Source of the DNA: Gammaproteobacteria bacterium
GTDB lineage: Bacteria > Pseudomonadota > Gammaproteobacteria > SZUA-152
Length of the DNA: 39,270 nt
NCBI GenBank assembly: GCA_022340845.1
Contig: JAJDNG010000084.1
Span: 1-39,270, forward strand
Reading direction: 5' to 3'
The position numbers were made by a program, and so were the translations under genes. This document shows, piece after piece, positions 9,165 to 18,146 of the stretch. The notes beneath the pieces were generated by a model that had not been told where the DNA came from, searched no databases, and saw only the letters and a program-made list of their open reading frames with translations. How positions within the stretch are numbered: the first letter of the stretch is position 1; each line of letters opens with the position of its first letter.

Positions 9165-9273
9165 ACCAAATCTGAACAGTAGTAGGAATAATGACAACTC
9201 AATAATTGCTTTAGATTCATACTGAACCCTTTGGCATTGTCCCCTACAATCTTTAATCCAACGGGAGGTCACC

Positions 9274-9729
9274 ATGAGTGTCGGCGAGTTTTGTAACCGT
9301 GAAGTGGTTGTCGCAGACAAATCCACGTCTCTGGTTGTAATTGCCCAATTAATGCGTGAACACCATGTTGGCTGCATTGTCATTACCGAATCTCAGGGTG
9401 AAGTCAAAGAACCCATAGGCATTATTACCGATCGTGACATTGTACTCGAGATTGTCGCCCCGCAATTGGATCTGGAAGCCGTGGCGGTAGGCGATGTGAT
9501 GAGCGGCGAATTATTGCTTGCGCGCGAAGTGGACGGTTTGTGGGAAACCTTAAAACGCATGCGCAGCCGGGGTGTAAGGCGGGTTCCTGTCATTAACGAT
9601 GAAAACGTCTTGGTGGGCATATTAACGGTAGACGATATCCTGGAAATACTGGCAAACGAATTTAGTGAGGTAATAACAGTTCTAAACAAAGAACGCCGTA
9701 AAGAAGAGGCCGCCAGAACCCTGCTTTGA
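9274..9729 (+). CDS. CBS-pair domain protein
   Basis: 151 residues made almost entirely of two CBS domains (about 1-65 and 70-135), with the typical GIITDRDIV (about 48-56) and GILTVDDILEIL (about 113-124) segments. CBS pairs bind adenine nucleotides and act as energy or stress sensors; no catalytic domain is attached. The ribosome site GGGAGGTCACC is strong. It is followed by the host-attachment-family gene after 71 bases, so the two may be co-transcribed under the FNR/ANR-like box at 9151. A short charged tail, KERRKEEAARTLL, ends the protein. Confidence 0.92.
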   Translation: MSVGEFCNREVVVADKSTSLVVIAQLMREHHVGCIVITESQGEVKEPIGIITDRDIVLEIVAPQLDLEAVAVGDVMSGELLLAREVDGLWETLKRMRSRGVRRVPVINDENVLVGILTVDDILEILANEFSEVITVLNKERRKEEAARTLL

Positions 9730-9800
9730 TACGTAGGATAAAACTACCAATAATCCATCGAAACTCAATTTAAACTCAACCTAAACAAAAGGAGCACTCT

Positions 9801-10253
9801 ATGGCGAAAACGTGGGTAGTGGTTGCCGAAAGCAGCCGGGCGAGAATTTTTTCTCTGGAAAAAGTCAAATGACCTATGGAAGAAATTCTAACACTGGATC
9901 ACCCCGACAGCCGTGCTCACGAACAGGAACTTACCAGTGATTTACCAGGACGCACGTTTGACAGCAACGGCCAGGGCCGCCATGTCATGGGTACTTCCGT
10001 TGAGCCCAAACAACAGGAGACCATCACCTTCGCCAAACAAATCGCCGAACATCTGGATACCCACCGCAAAGCCGGTGACTACAGCAAGTTGGTGATTTTC
10101 GCCGCACCGGCGTTTTTGGGGTTACTGCGAGAAAACATGAATGCCCACACCAATAAACTAGTAGTCCATGAATGCAATAAAAACCTGGTCCAGCTCAGTG
10201 TGGATAAAATTCGGGAGCACATCCCGTATCCATTGCCAATATTGTCAGAATAA
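9801..10253 (+). pseudogene. Host-attachment-family protein gene interrupted by in-frame TGA
   Basis: An ATG at 9801 with an ideal ribosome site (AAAGGAGCACTCT) opens 23 codons (MAKTWVVVAESSRARIFSLE then KVK), after which TGA occurs at 9870-9872. The same frame continues without a break to 10253, with conserved-looking text such as HEQELTSDLPGRTFDS. Read through, it would be 150 residues, the usual length of the family. Family members generally have Gly-Pro where this has stop-Pro, so a single GGA-to-TGA change is the simplest explanation. The ATG at 9876 has no ribosome site and would drop the first beta strand. The gene is probably inactive, or the base is an error; the family's function is poorly known despite its name. 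Confidence 0.8.
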
Positions 10254-10355
10254 AATCGGCAGTATAAACTCGCGGCAAAACGGAATCGAACAACAGTACA
10301 CGCCAGATAAATTGCTGTTATTTTAATTCAATGAACGAATATCCGGGAGAGAGTC

Positions 10356-10622
10356 ATGGGCAAACCCACTGATGAGGAATTAACTCAAGCATTGGAAGAA
10401 GTGTCGCGCATGCGCGAACAAGGTGACGACCCACATTTTGTCGCTAAATCGCTGCTCAATATATATTATCGATTCCACCTTTTGGAAAAAGTATTGCAGG
10501 CCACAGAACGATATCTGCACTCCGGTCAGGCGGTGCACGAACATACCTTACTGGTAAAGGCCATCAACGAGTATCATAGCAAGGAAAAAAGATCAGCGGG
10601 CGAAGACGAGGATACCTACTAG
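10356..10622 (+). CDS. Small conserved-looking helical protein of unknown function
   Basis: 88 residues, with a clear ribosome site (GGGAGAGAGTC) before the ATG. The sequence is mostly predicted helix, with an acidic N-terminal helix (EELTQALEEVSRMREQ) and a central segment LLNIYYRFHLLEKVLQATERYL. No signal peptide, membrane segment, metal motif or Cys pair is visible. It lies about 100 bases after the host-attachment-family gene on the same strand and could share its transcript. I do not recognise the family. Confidence 0.72.
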   Translation: MGKPTDEELTQALEEVSRMREQGDDPHFVAKSLLNIYYRFHLLEKVLQATERYLHSGQAVHEHTLLVKAINEYHSKEKRSAGEDEDTY

Positions 10623-11156
10623 TTAGCAGCAGAAATATAGTAAGCGAAATACCACAGTACATCCGATTATCCGCTCACTCACAGGTTCGCGCAAATTCCA
10701 CAACCGCCGGCAGAACCACATAGAGTGATGTTGTTGGTTTTTTATCTTACCCCCCTGCCTGTTCGGCAAACTACGCAAAAAGTTAAGTGGTAGAACAATT
10801 GCATTTATTCAACCATAACAATTAGTTAACGGACTTCGTAAGAAATAAGACTACACAATAATTTGCTCATTACTTAGATACAACCGTACATTTTTATGCC
10901 ATATTCTGTTCCATTGTTTTCCCACTTGCCTGGTCAAGTAATGTGAATAAACAGCAGGCATTGGGTTGTCTTAACAGGGATTCGAGGGGCAGCACAAAAA
11001 TAACTAACAAGGGAATGGAAAAGCACTAACTTTTCCGCAGTGTCTCCGAAAAACAATCGTCCTAGTGTTCGCCCACCGAATATTTCTCGCTTCCCGAAGT
11101 TCCTAGAAGCACTGAGAAAATAATTTGCGAATAATCGATACACAGTGGTGGCGCCT
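10623..11156. other. Intergenic region upstream of Sel1 protein
   Basis: 534 bases. AT-rich with a T-run around 10738-10744 that could end the preceding transcript, but the stem before it is weak. Open frames here lack coding character. I see no RNA gene or clear promoter. Confidence 0.4.
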
Positions 11157-13001
11157 ATGACTATCCCTAGATTGCATCGACTTGATAAAAATGCTATCCA
11201 TCTCATTTTTACCACAGATTTTACACAGCGCTTAAATCACACATTATCGTGGCTGGGTCTATTGTGTTTATACGTCGCAATGGTATCAGGCGCTATATAC
11301 TATCCTGGCGCCAATGCAGCGGTTTCAGGCGACTACATGATGTTCCAACTCGCCGATAAATATAATGACAAGAAAGCCCAATATATCGTCGGTCGTAAAT
11401 ATTATACCGGCACTGGCGTGTCGAAAGACCTCGATGAAGCCGTTAAGTACTTGAGCCGTTCTGCCCAACAAGGCTATGACAAAGCACAATACCTGCTGGG
11501 GAAAATGAATTTATACGGCGAAGGTGTGCCGACAAACTTTCTGGCGGCGTACGATTTACTGAACAGTGCCGCCGAACAAGCTAACCCTGAAGCCCGGTTT
11601 GAACTGGCCAACGTACTGTTTCACGACAAATATGGCCGTAAAGATACGCAGCGTGCCATCAAATTATACGAACAAGCCGCCGAAGACCGGCATATTGCTG
11701 CGCAATATTTTATTGGAGTCATATTTTACGAAGGAAAATCCACCGCCGTTGACCAGATCAAAGGTAAAAAATGGCTCAAAATTGCGGCCGCGAATGGTTT
11801 TAAACGCGCTTCGGACTATCTGGCAACGCTTGAGCAAAAACCCCCAGGAAAGACCACCGTTGCCAGCAAAGCGCCCGTCGCCAAGCAAGTTTCCAAAGCT
11901 AAGGCTAGCGGGAAAAACTCTTTTAGCAAAACGTCTCCCGAGTCCAAGAACTTTTCCAAGATTCTCGATAGCGCAAAATCAGGCGATGTGGACTCGCAAT
12001 ATCTGGCAGGAATGGCGTTTTTAAATGGGGAAAATACCGAAAAAAATGCCTTGTTATCGGTTTACTGGATTCGCAAGGCGGCCGAACAGGATCACGCCGG
12101 CGCGCAACATAAACTCGGCATCTTATACCGAGACGGTATTGGTGTGGCAAAAAGTGAAAGCGAAGCCATAAAATGGTTCCGCCTGGCCGCCAGTTGGGGC
12201 ATCAGCAATGCGCAGCGGGATTTGGAATCGTTATTGCGCAACCAATTGATCCAAAACAGCAATGGCTTTGGCAAAAACCCGGAACTCTCCAAACCCGAAT
12301 ACCAATATTTATTGGGCATGATGTATGTCAAGGGCAGCGGTGTTGAAAAAGATCCCTCCACCGCGGCTCAGTGGCTGTTAAAAGCGGCTCAGCAGAATCA
12401 CATCGAAGCGCAGTATCAATTGGGACAGATGTACAAAACCGGCTTGGGTGTACAAGCCAATTCCAGCCAAGCCAAAACCTGGTTATCCAAAGCGGCCGAT
12501 GGCGGATTGGAAAAAGCCAGCGAATCGCTCAAAGCGATGATGAACGCTGAAGAACAACGGTTATTGGAGAACGACATCAACGCCCTTACCAACTCTCCAG
12601 TATATGCCTACCTCGAGCAAGCCAATAAAGGCGATGTCGATTCACAGTACAAATTAGGCATGATGTACCTCACAGGTGATGGCATTGGAAAAGACTCCAA
12701 AAAAGCCATTCGTTATCTGCAACTGGCCGCCGAAGACGATCACATCGACGCCCAGTTGCAGTTGGCCGACTTGTATTTGGTGGGTCTGGAACTGGAAAAA
12801 GATTTTTTCGCCGCGGCAAAATGGTATAAAAAAGCCGCCGAACAAGGCAGTCCTGACGCTCAATACAATCTCGGAAACCTCTACCGCAAGGGGATGGGAG
12901 TTCATAAAAGCAATAGCAAAGCGATGAAATGGTATCGATTGGCCGCAAAACAAGGTCACTTAAAAGCGCGCAACCGACTGGGTGGATGCCGGATGTGTTA
13001 A
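11157..13001 (+). CDS. Sel1-like repeat (SLR/TPR) exported protein
   Basis: 614 residues from the ATG at 11157 (a GTG at 11145 is in frame). A hydrophobic segment, LSWLGLLCLYVAMVSGAIYY, lies about 30-50 residues in and is a signal peptide or anchor, so the repeats are probably periplasmic. The rest is about ten Sel1 repeats of 36 residues in two or three blocks, for example AQYLLGKMNLYGEGV, AQHKLGILYRDGIGV, AQYQLGQMYKTGLGV and AQYNLGNLYRKGMGV. The blocks are separated by a Lys/Ser/Ala-rich linker around 225-265 and by a helical stretch around 460-485. Sel1 proteins are protein-binding scaffolds; the partner is unknown. Confidence 0.9.
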   Translation: MTIPRLHRLDKNAIHLIFTTDFTQRLNHTLSWLGLLCLYVAMVSGAIYYPGANAAVSGDYMMFQLADKYNDKKAQYIVGRKYYTGTGVSKDLDEAVKYLSRSAQQGYDKAQYLLGKMNLYGEGVPTNFLAAYDLLNSAAEQANPEARFELANVLFHDKYGRKDTQRAIKLYEQAAEDRHIAAQYFIGVIFYEGKSTAVDQIKGKKWLKIAAANGFKRASDYLATLEQKPPGKTTVASKAPVAKQVSKAKASGKNSFSKTSPESKNFSKILDSAKSGDVDSQYLAGMAFLNGENTEKNALLSVYWIRKAAEQDHAGAQHKLGILYRDGIGVAKSESEAIKWFRLAASWGISNAQRDLESLLRNQLIQNSNGFGKNPELSKPEYQYLLGMMYVKGSGVEKDPSTAAQWLLKAAQQNHIEAQYQLGQMYKTGLGVQANSSQAKTWLSKAADGGLEKASESLKAMMNAEEQRLLENDINALTNSPVYAYLEQANKGDVDSQYKLGMMYLTGDGIGKDSKKAIRYLQLAAEDDHIDAQLQLADLYLVGLELEKDFFAAAKWYKKAAEQGSPDAQYNLGNLYRKGMGVHKSNSKAMKWYRLAAKQGHLKARNRLGGCRMC

Positions 13002-13074
13002 CTCCGCACTGCCAAACACAAAATCTTTTACACAAGTCAATCGGTGAACTGTAATACCTTAGTGAAGCAGTTAC

Positions 13075-13491
13075 TCAATTCGGTTTACCGGACGGTGTCA
13101 ACTGCACTTTCACTTCGTTGACATATTCTTTATCAAACACTAAATCAATCAATATGCCTTGAGCATTCTGCTCAGCCTTCACTTGTTTCAAATCCGGCAA
13201 ATAAATCGCTAAATACGCACAGGTGGCAGCCGCTTTTTGTTCGTCGCTGTTTTGAATGGCCTGTATCATATTCAAGGCGACGAACTGGGCGCGTTGCTGC
13301 GGATCCGGACTGTCTATGGGTTGATTGTTGACGATAATCCCGCGTTGTAATTCCAAATCCATTTTATCGATAAACGCTCGCTGATGGTCGGGTAAAGCCT
13401 TACTGCGGTCATAGTGCAATTGAGATTCACCGTTTAACAATACAACAAGTTGATCTGGCACTGATTTCTCCCGCTGATTCCAAAAGTGCAT
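13075..13491 (-). CDS. Uncharacterised 138-residue cytoplasmic protein
   Basis: The likely start is the ATG at 13491 (MHFWNQREKS); longer frames run into the divergent gene. Without a clear ribosome site the start is uncertain. The protein has no signal peptide or membrane segment. It reads as a globular alpha/beta protein, with a helix AQFVALNMIQAIQNSDEQKA, a Cys-Ala-Tyr-Leu stretch and a C-terminal beta-rich part ILIDLVFDKEYVNEVKVQLT. I do not recognise the family. It is divergent from the HExxH protein gene, with 37 bases between the two starts, so their promoters must overlap each other's coding ends. Confidence 0.68.
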   Translation of the reverse strand: MHFWNQREKSVPDQLVVLLNGESQLHYDRSKALPDHQRAFIDKMDLELQRGIIVNNQPIDSPDPQQRAQFVALNMIQAIQNSDEQKAAATCAYLAIYLPDLKQVKAEQNAQGILIDLVFDKEYVNEVKVQLTPSGKPN

Positions 13492-13528
13492 TATAATCCG
13501 ACCAACGACCGCGATACATAACGTTTTT

Positions 13529-14947
13529 ATGAATAGAACAATAAAAATCATTTTGGTGCTTTTATTGTGGCTGATAGCACTGACCGGATTTCGGCATCGC
13601 GTACTTGCGCAAGAACCCGGGCTTACGCCTCCACACACCGCTCAATCCCAACCACACGCGCCCGCCGTTTCTGAAAAACCGGCACAACCCGTATTGATTC
13701 TAGAACTTCCGGTCATCGACTACCCATTTAATTGGAGTGATGGTTATACAGCACCGAGCATGCAGCAGTCGCTGCACATCACCAAAGACGTGTATCAATA
13801 CAGTCATTACAAGCTAGGGAAGCGGTTTGAGTCCCGACCGGTAGCCCGTACGTTGTCCATCATCGGATTTGACGTTGTCTCTTTATGGCTTCCCTTTGGC
13901 GCCGCCTGGATGCACGAAGAGTGGCATCGGGCCGTAATGAGCCAGCATGCTATCAGCAGTTTTAACGAAATTTATGAGTTTCCGCTGTTTGCGGAAACCA
14001 TCTCGGTGAAACATGTAAAAGATGACGATCTGATCCGGTTAAAAAAGCAATATCCCGCAGACATGGTCCGCCTGCACGCCGCCGGTATCGAAGCTCAATA
14101 TGAATTGAATTTCGCGTTGGAAAAAGACCGGTTTTTTCTCCACCCACCTACCCTGGACGACGCCATACTATGGGTGAACTATATTAATAATATCAGCTAC
14201 TTATACACTTGCGCTTCAGACCAATCCAATACTATTACCGAAGAAATACAACAACAGGAAGGCGATGATATTTCCGAGCGGGATTTCACCGGCCTGGATT
14301 GCGATGCGTGGGTGTACGATTTATTCAGGCCCGATGAGCCCTATGAACAGCGCGGCACCCACCCCTCCGGGGTGGGCATAAAACGCTATATAAAATATGA
14401 TGATTTGACCGGTGATGAACAAGATTTTCTAAAAACGAATTTCAGGCTTTCGCTGTTGAACTTAGTCAATCCGTTTCTCTATCGGTTTGAATTTTTCACT
14501 GCAACCAATCCGCTTAACCGGCAACCTTTTCGCTGGAATGCCACATTGCGCCATCATTTAACATCCTTCGGGTACAGCATAGACGCGAATTTTTTCTACC
14601 AGCAGAACTCGGTAAACGCAATGGCCATCGTTCATCATTATTTCAATAACACCCACTTCTATCCCGGTCTGGAGCTGGCATTAGTGCGTTTCCCTGTGTC
14701 GGTGTTTAATTCACGCTTGCCGTTATCGGTAAGATCATCCGTTTGGCTACAACCGACAGCGCAACGATTTGATGCGGATAGTTCGGAACTGGGTGGCATC
14801 GCCACTTTAAAATTCAACTTTCCCAGCTATCGCCAATGGGAAACATTTCTCGAAATGGAAGCCAAAACCCAGGGCTGGGTTGCAGGCAACGTTTATCTGG
14901 GTAATAACTTCAGTGTGAGGCTAGGTGTTGCTGCTAAGTTATATTGA
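13529..14947 (+). CDS. Exported protein with HExxH motif and possible outer-membrane barrel
   Basis: 472 residues. A signal peptide (about 1-27) is followed by a Pro/Ala/Gln-rich linker (about 30-58). The next domain contains HEEWH at 129-133, a fit to the HExxH zinc-metallopeptidase motif, followed by conserved-looking RLHAAGIEAQYE about 45 residues later, whose acidic residues could give a third ligand. The C-terminal half (about 300-472) alternates polar and aromatic residues (FGYSIDANFFYQQ, TLKFNFPSY, NFSVRLGVAAKLY) and ends in an aromatic residue, like an outer-membrane beta barrel. Function unknown; a surface- or periplasm-facing metallopeptidase is one reading. I do not recognise a named family. 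Confidence 0.72.
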   Translation: MNRTIKIILVLLLWLIALTGFRHRVLAQEPGLTPPHTAQSQPHAPAVSEKPAQPVLILELPVIDYPFNWSDGYTAPSMQQSLHITKDVYQYSHYKLGKRFESRPVARTLSIIGFDVVSLWLPFGAAWMHEEWHRAVMSQHAISSFNEIYEFPLFAETISVKHVKDDDLIRLKKQYPADMVRLHAAGIEAQYELNFALEKDRFFLHPPTLDDAILWVNYINNISYLYTCASDQSNTITEEIQQQEGDDISERDFTGLDCDAWVYDLFRPDEPYEQRGTHPSGVGIKRYIKYDDLTGDEQDFLKTNFRLSLLNLVNPFLYRFEFFTATNPLNRQPFRWNATLRHHLTSFGYSIDANFFYQQNSVNAMAIVHHYFNNTHFYPGLELALVRFPVSVFNSRLPLSVRSSVWLQPTAQRFDADSSELGGIATLKFNFPSYRQWETFLEMEAKTQGWVAGNVYLGNNFSVRLGVAAKLY

Positions 14948-14974
14948 TTCAGTGACGGGGAACCACTGGCTATT

Positions 14975-16060
14975 TTAAAGATCGCAAATTCCTTCTATTT
15001 CCAGCAGCAAATCACTGCGGCAAATATCACCGTGTAAATACAATACCGCTGCTTTTTCACCAAAATACTCGACCACACGCGATTTGATTTTGGGTAAATC
15101 ACCCGGATGGCGGATGTACACTTTGACATTGGTAAATTGAGCACTGTGTTGTTGCCGCGTAATCACCGTCTCGCTCCGTAACAAGGTGTCTATATTACGC
15201 AGCGTTTCATCCAGTTGTTTTTCCGGCTCCCCTGGATGCAAGGTCTCGTGCCCGACAATACTGGCCGTACCGGAGAGAATCAGCTTATTCGCCCGCCGCC
15301 CTTGTTGGACCAACTGTTGCACCAACGTTGCGCGCGCAAAAGAGGGGCTACAAGGTCCGTACTGTTCCGGGTATTGGTAAGCGCTGGTTTGGCGGGGATT
15401 CTCCAAATAGATTCCCGCTTCGGTAGAAGCAATAAAATGCAGGGAAAACTTGCTGCCTTGGGTGCCAATGGCACTGGCAGCCGGCAATTGTAATTGAAAA
15501 TCAGTGCCACAATGGGCTTGAAAGGCATTGTGCCGGCCGACACAAAACAACTGATATCGTTCCAGCGCACCATCATAAGCATTGATCAACGGGAAATGGT
15601 TCCAAACACGCAGTAAATGAGGATATCCGCTGTTTTCGATGAATGATAACAATTCTTTGTATACGTGTTCAGATTGTTGTTGCAGATCTCGATCGCAATC
15701 CAGATCGATACAACCGAATATTAATTTTGTATTTTTAGAGTAGCGGATGAATCCAGTGGCGTTGTGCTCGGGTTTTTCACTGCTGTGCCACACTTCGGCC
15801 AATGGTTCGCCCACAAGCGATGGCAGTTCCACGCTTAACACTGGATACTGGGCTGCCGTGTCGATGGGAAGTGTTTGACCATAACCGATAATCCCCAACA
15901 CATGGCCTAATCCCTCCATAGGGGACCGATTGATGTGAGAGACCAGATCGGCAACTGGAACCAGCGAAACGGAAAGTTCGGAATCAGCCGTGTGATTAAA
16001 ACCTTGCTCTGCGGTTGAATTAACGCGATGTACCGATTTTGCGTTATTTGCAGTGGTCAT
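14975..16060 (-). CDS. Chorismatase (FkbO/Hyg5/XanB2 type)
   Basis: 361 residues from the ATG at 16060; an in-frame TTG at 16072 lies nearer a GGGGA ribosome-like site. Chorismatases hydrolyse chorismate, giving dihydroxycyclohexadiene carboxylate (FkbO), 3-hydroxybenzoate (Hyg5), or 3- and 4-hydroxybenzoate (XanB2). Family features are visible: LLRVWNHFPLIN, ERYQLFCVGRHNAF, LPAASAIGTQG, ENPRQTSAYQYPEQYGPCSP, LILSGTASIVGHETLHPGE and the C-terminal LLLEIEGICDL with the likely catalytic Glu. Which subtype it is cannot be fixed by eye. A XanB2-like role would supply 4-hydroxybenzoate for ubiquinone, in keeping with the divergent UbiE-like gene, but this is inference. Confidence 0.85.
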   Translation of the reverse strand: MTTANNAKSVHRVNSTAEQGFNHTADSELSVSLVPVADLVSHINRSPMEGLGHVLGIIGYGQTLPIDTAAQYPVLSVELPSLVGEPLAEVWHSSEKPEHNATGFIRYSKNTKLIFGCIDLDCDRDLQQQSEHVYKELLSFIENSGYPHLLRVWNHFPLINAYDGALERYQLFCVGRHNAFQAHCGTDFQLQLPAASAIGTQGSKFSLHFIASTEAGIYLENPRQTSAYQYPEQYGPCSPSFARATLVQQLVQQGRRANKLILSGTASIVGHETLHPGEPEKQLDETLRNIDTLLRSETVITRQQHSAQFTNVKVYIRHPGDLPKIKSRVVEYFGEKAAVLYLHGDICRSDLLLEIEGICDL

Positions 16061-16388
16061 ACGTAATTTCAATATCCCCTATTACTAACCCAATGTATCT
16101 TCGCGCTTATTTTTTTCATTTTCGACATTATAACGTTTTGATTTAATATTAAGAAAGTACTTGTCACTATTTAGACCTCAAATGGAACAACCCGGGCGTA
16201 AAGCCCCACTCACCGAGCCCACTTAAGCAACCGATAACCAATAGTTAAGTCCCTGAATGTGCGTCTATTTCTCATCCGGGCCCGTGTGATAGTCGAGCAA
16301 CCATCTCGGTCATTTCATTGGTGCGCCACACGGCAAAAATACCCGCTAACTATTGCATAATGGCACGCTTATGGCTATTCTGTGCGCC
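16061..16388. other. Divergent promoter region, chorismatase / methyltransferase
   Basis: About 330 bases between divergent starts. AT-rich near the chorismatase and GC-richer (CCCGGGCGTAAAGCCCC around 16190) in the middle. I see no clear operator, RNA gene or terminator. Confidence 0.35.
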
Positions 16389-17153
16389 ATGCCTTCACCA
16401 GTACAAGATAAAAATCCACTCATTCCCCATCCGCCGTTAAAACAATACTACGCGGATGAAGACCATCGCCGCGGTTTCGTATCCTGGTTATTCGACGAAA
16501 CGGCGTGTCATTATGATTGGATTATCCGTGCCATGTCTTTCGGTTCCGGCAACTGGTACCGCAAAAAAGCCTTAGTTCGAGCCGGCTTAAGGGAAAACAT
16601 GCAGGTCCTTGACGTAGCCACCGGCACCGGCCCGGTCGCGAAAACAGCCAGCGAAATCGTTGGACCTGGTGGTCAAGTATTTGGCCTGGACCGCAGCATC
16701 AATATGATGAAAGAAGCCCGAAAAGTGGTTTCCGTGCCTTTCATCCATTCCGACGCCGGCCGTCTGCCCTTCGCGGACAATTCCTTTGACTTTTTAAGCA
16801 TGGGTTATGCCTTACGCCACGTCGATGACTTAAATAGTACCTTCGAAGAATATTTTCGCGTATTAAAACCCGGCGGCACCGTATTAATACTGGAGCTGAC
16901 TCAACCCGAGTCCGCCATTGGCCGAAAATTCGTGAAATTCTATTTGCGCCAAATAGTACCGAAAATTGCCTACCTGGGCTCGCGAAGCAAAGACGCCGAA
17001 ACGCTAATGACCTACTTCTGGGACACCATTGAAAACTGTGTGTCACCCGACACCATACTCGCGGCAATGAGCCAGTCCGGTTTCGAAAACCCCGGCCGCA
17101 ATCGTGCTTTAAGTATCTTCAGTGAATATACCGGCCGAAAACCCGGCGCCTGA
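16389..17153 (+). CDS. UbiE-like class I SAM methyltransferase
   Basis: 254 residues from the ATG at 16389; an ATG at 16371 and a TTG at 16353 are also in frame and none has a clear ribosome site. The methyltransferase core is plain: motif I LDVATGTGPVAKTA, then VFGLDRSINMM, and FDFLSMGYALRHVDD, which matches the UbiE/COQ5 GYGLRNV-type segment. The C-terminal FLR-IVPKIAYLGSRSKDAETLMTYFW region is also UbiE-like. It probably methylates a quinone precursor or a related aromatic ring. It diverges from UbiE in several positions and may be a paralogue. The divergent chorismatase gene suggests a common hydroxybenzoate or quinone pathway. Confidence 0.82.
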   Translation: MPSPVQDKNPLIPHPPLKQYYADEDHRRGFVSWLFDETACHYDWIIRAMSFGSGNWYRKKALVRAGLRENMQVLDVATGTGPVAKTASEIVGPGGQVFGLDRSINMMKEARKVVSVPFIHSDAGRLPFADNSFDFLSMGYALRHVDDLNSTFEEYFRVLKPGGTVLILELTQPESAIGRKFVKFYLRQIVPKIAYLGSRSKDAETLMTYFWDTIENCVSPDTILAAMSQSGFENPGRNRALSIFSEYTGRKPGA

Positions 17154-17233
17154 TTCCCTCTGAATCCCGCATCGCTCTGCTCTCACTTCCAGCAATTCCT
17201 TCCTAGTAACGATTTCCCATGATTAATGGGCCG

Positions 17234-17977
17234 TCAATTTATGGGCTCGGGGTAAATATGTTTACCGATGAAGTTGATATCGCGGAACAATCGGTTCTGA
17301 TCACTCAATAAGGTATTGATTTCCTGATAAATACAGTTCACGGTGGCCTTGTCGATGATCCTGAACAGGGTTTCGTGCTGATCCCGAAACCCGGCCCGGG
17401 TAAAATCCGCGGATCCCAAGTAGGCAACCTGGTTATCGATAATGTAAATCTTTGAGTTTACAAAAGTTTGATTTCTGGTCTGGGGATCCACATTGGGCGA
17501 TGCCATCACATAGAATGGCAGATTGGATTGATAACTGTAGGAAAAGACTCGAAGCTTATTCAACAGTTTGATGATCAAGTACCCAAAAGGCAAAATCAGT
17601 AAACTCCAAAACAACTGGTAATTTTCCAGGTAAGCCCCGGTACTGGCCGAGACCACGCTGGAAAACAACGTCAAATACATCAGCACAAGCCCGATCAGGC
17701 GGTAACGTTTGGTCTGTTCATTGGTCACTTTGGCCTGGGTGATCAGTTTTCTGTAAATGGTTTTTGAACCGGTGTTGCCTTCAAAATCCGTACTGGTAAC
17801 CAATGTGACATGCACGCCTTCGACGTGTTTTTTTAGTAATATATCGATGTGTTCTTCCGACATATAAGGCGACACGACCAAAACATTTTGGGTGGCTTTC
17901 GCGATATCACTGTAGATTCCAGCCCCTGCGTTCGTGCCCATATATAAATAGGCTTCGTTAATCGTCAGGCTTAGCAT
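17234..17977 (-). CDS. Phospholipase D-like membrane protein, degenerate HKD
   Basis: 247 residues. A PLD-like first half (LVVSPYMSEEHIDILLKKHV, HVTLVTSTDF) is followed by two hydrophobic segments (about 96-112 and 122-138) and then a second PLD-like part, NSKIYIIDNQVAYLGSADFTRAG. That last segment matches the HxKxxxxD-GSxN pattern of the PLD family, except that the catalytic His is Asn and GSAN is GSAD. Only one such motif is present, so a dimer would be needed for a complete site, and activity is doubtful. It is probably anchored in the inner membrane. It is divergent from the REC-GGDEF gene, with two palindromes between them. Confidence 0.72.
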   Translation of the reverse strand: MLSLTINEAYLYMGTNAGAGIYSDIAKATQNVLVVSPYMSEEHIDILLKKHVEGVHVTLVTSTDFEGNTGSKTIYRKLITQAKVTNEQTKRYRLIGLVLMYLTLFSSVVSASTGAYLENYQLFWSLLILPFGYLIIKLLNKLRVFSYSYQSNLPFYVMASPNVDPQTRNQTFVNSKIYIIDNQVAYLGSADFTRAGFRDQHETLFRIIDKATVNCIYQEINTLLSDQNRLFRDINFIGKHIYPEPIN

Positions 17978-18081
17978 GACTCCCCCACAACAGTTGTAAT
18001 TCTTTGTTAATTCTGTTTTTTTCTAAAAACGCGGTCTATCTATGATTCATTGTTACCCGCTTATGGTATCTCTGACGCTCA

Positions 18082-18100
18082 AATATGTCAGTGACATATT
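18082..18100. promoter_or_regulatory. Perfect 9+1+9 palindrome, candidate operator
   Basis: AATATGTCAGTGACATATT is a perfect inverted repeat with 9-base arms and a 1-base centre. It is 105 bases from the PLD-like start and 146 bases from the REC-GGDEF start, in their shared upstream region. The regulator is unknown. Confidence 0.5.
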
Positions 18101-18146
18101 ACCATTTTGCCCTCTATTCCCTATTTTTCGCCGTACTTTCTGCGAC

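Noticed and set aside
9870-9872. TGA in the host-attachment gene as a selenocysteine codon
   Set aside because: No hairpin of SECIS type follows the TGA, and family members generally have Gly at this place. A point mutation or read error is simpler.
10934-11215. 93-residue open frame on the minus strand
   Set aside because: Overlaps the start of the Sel1 protein and has no ribosome site or protein-like pattern.
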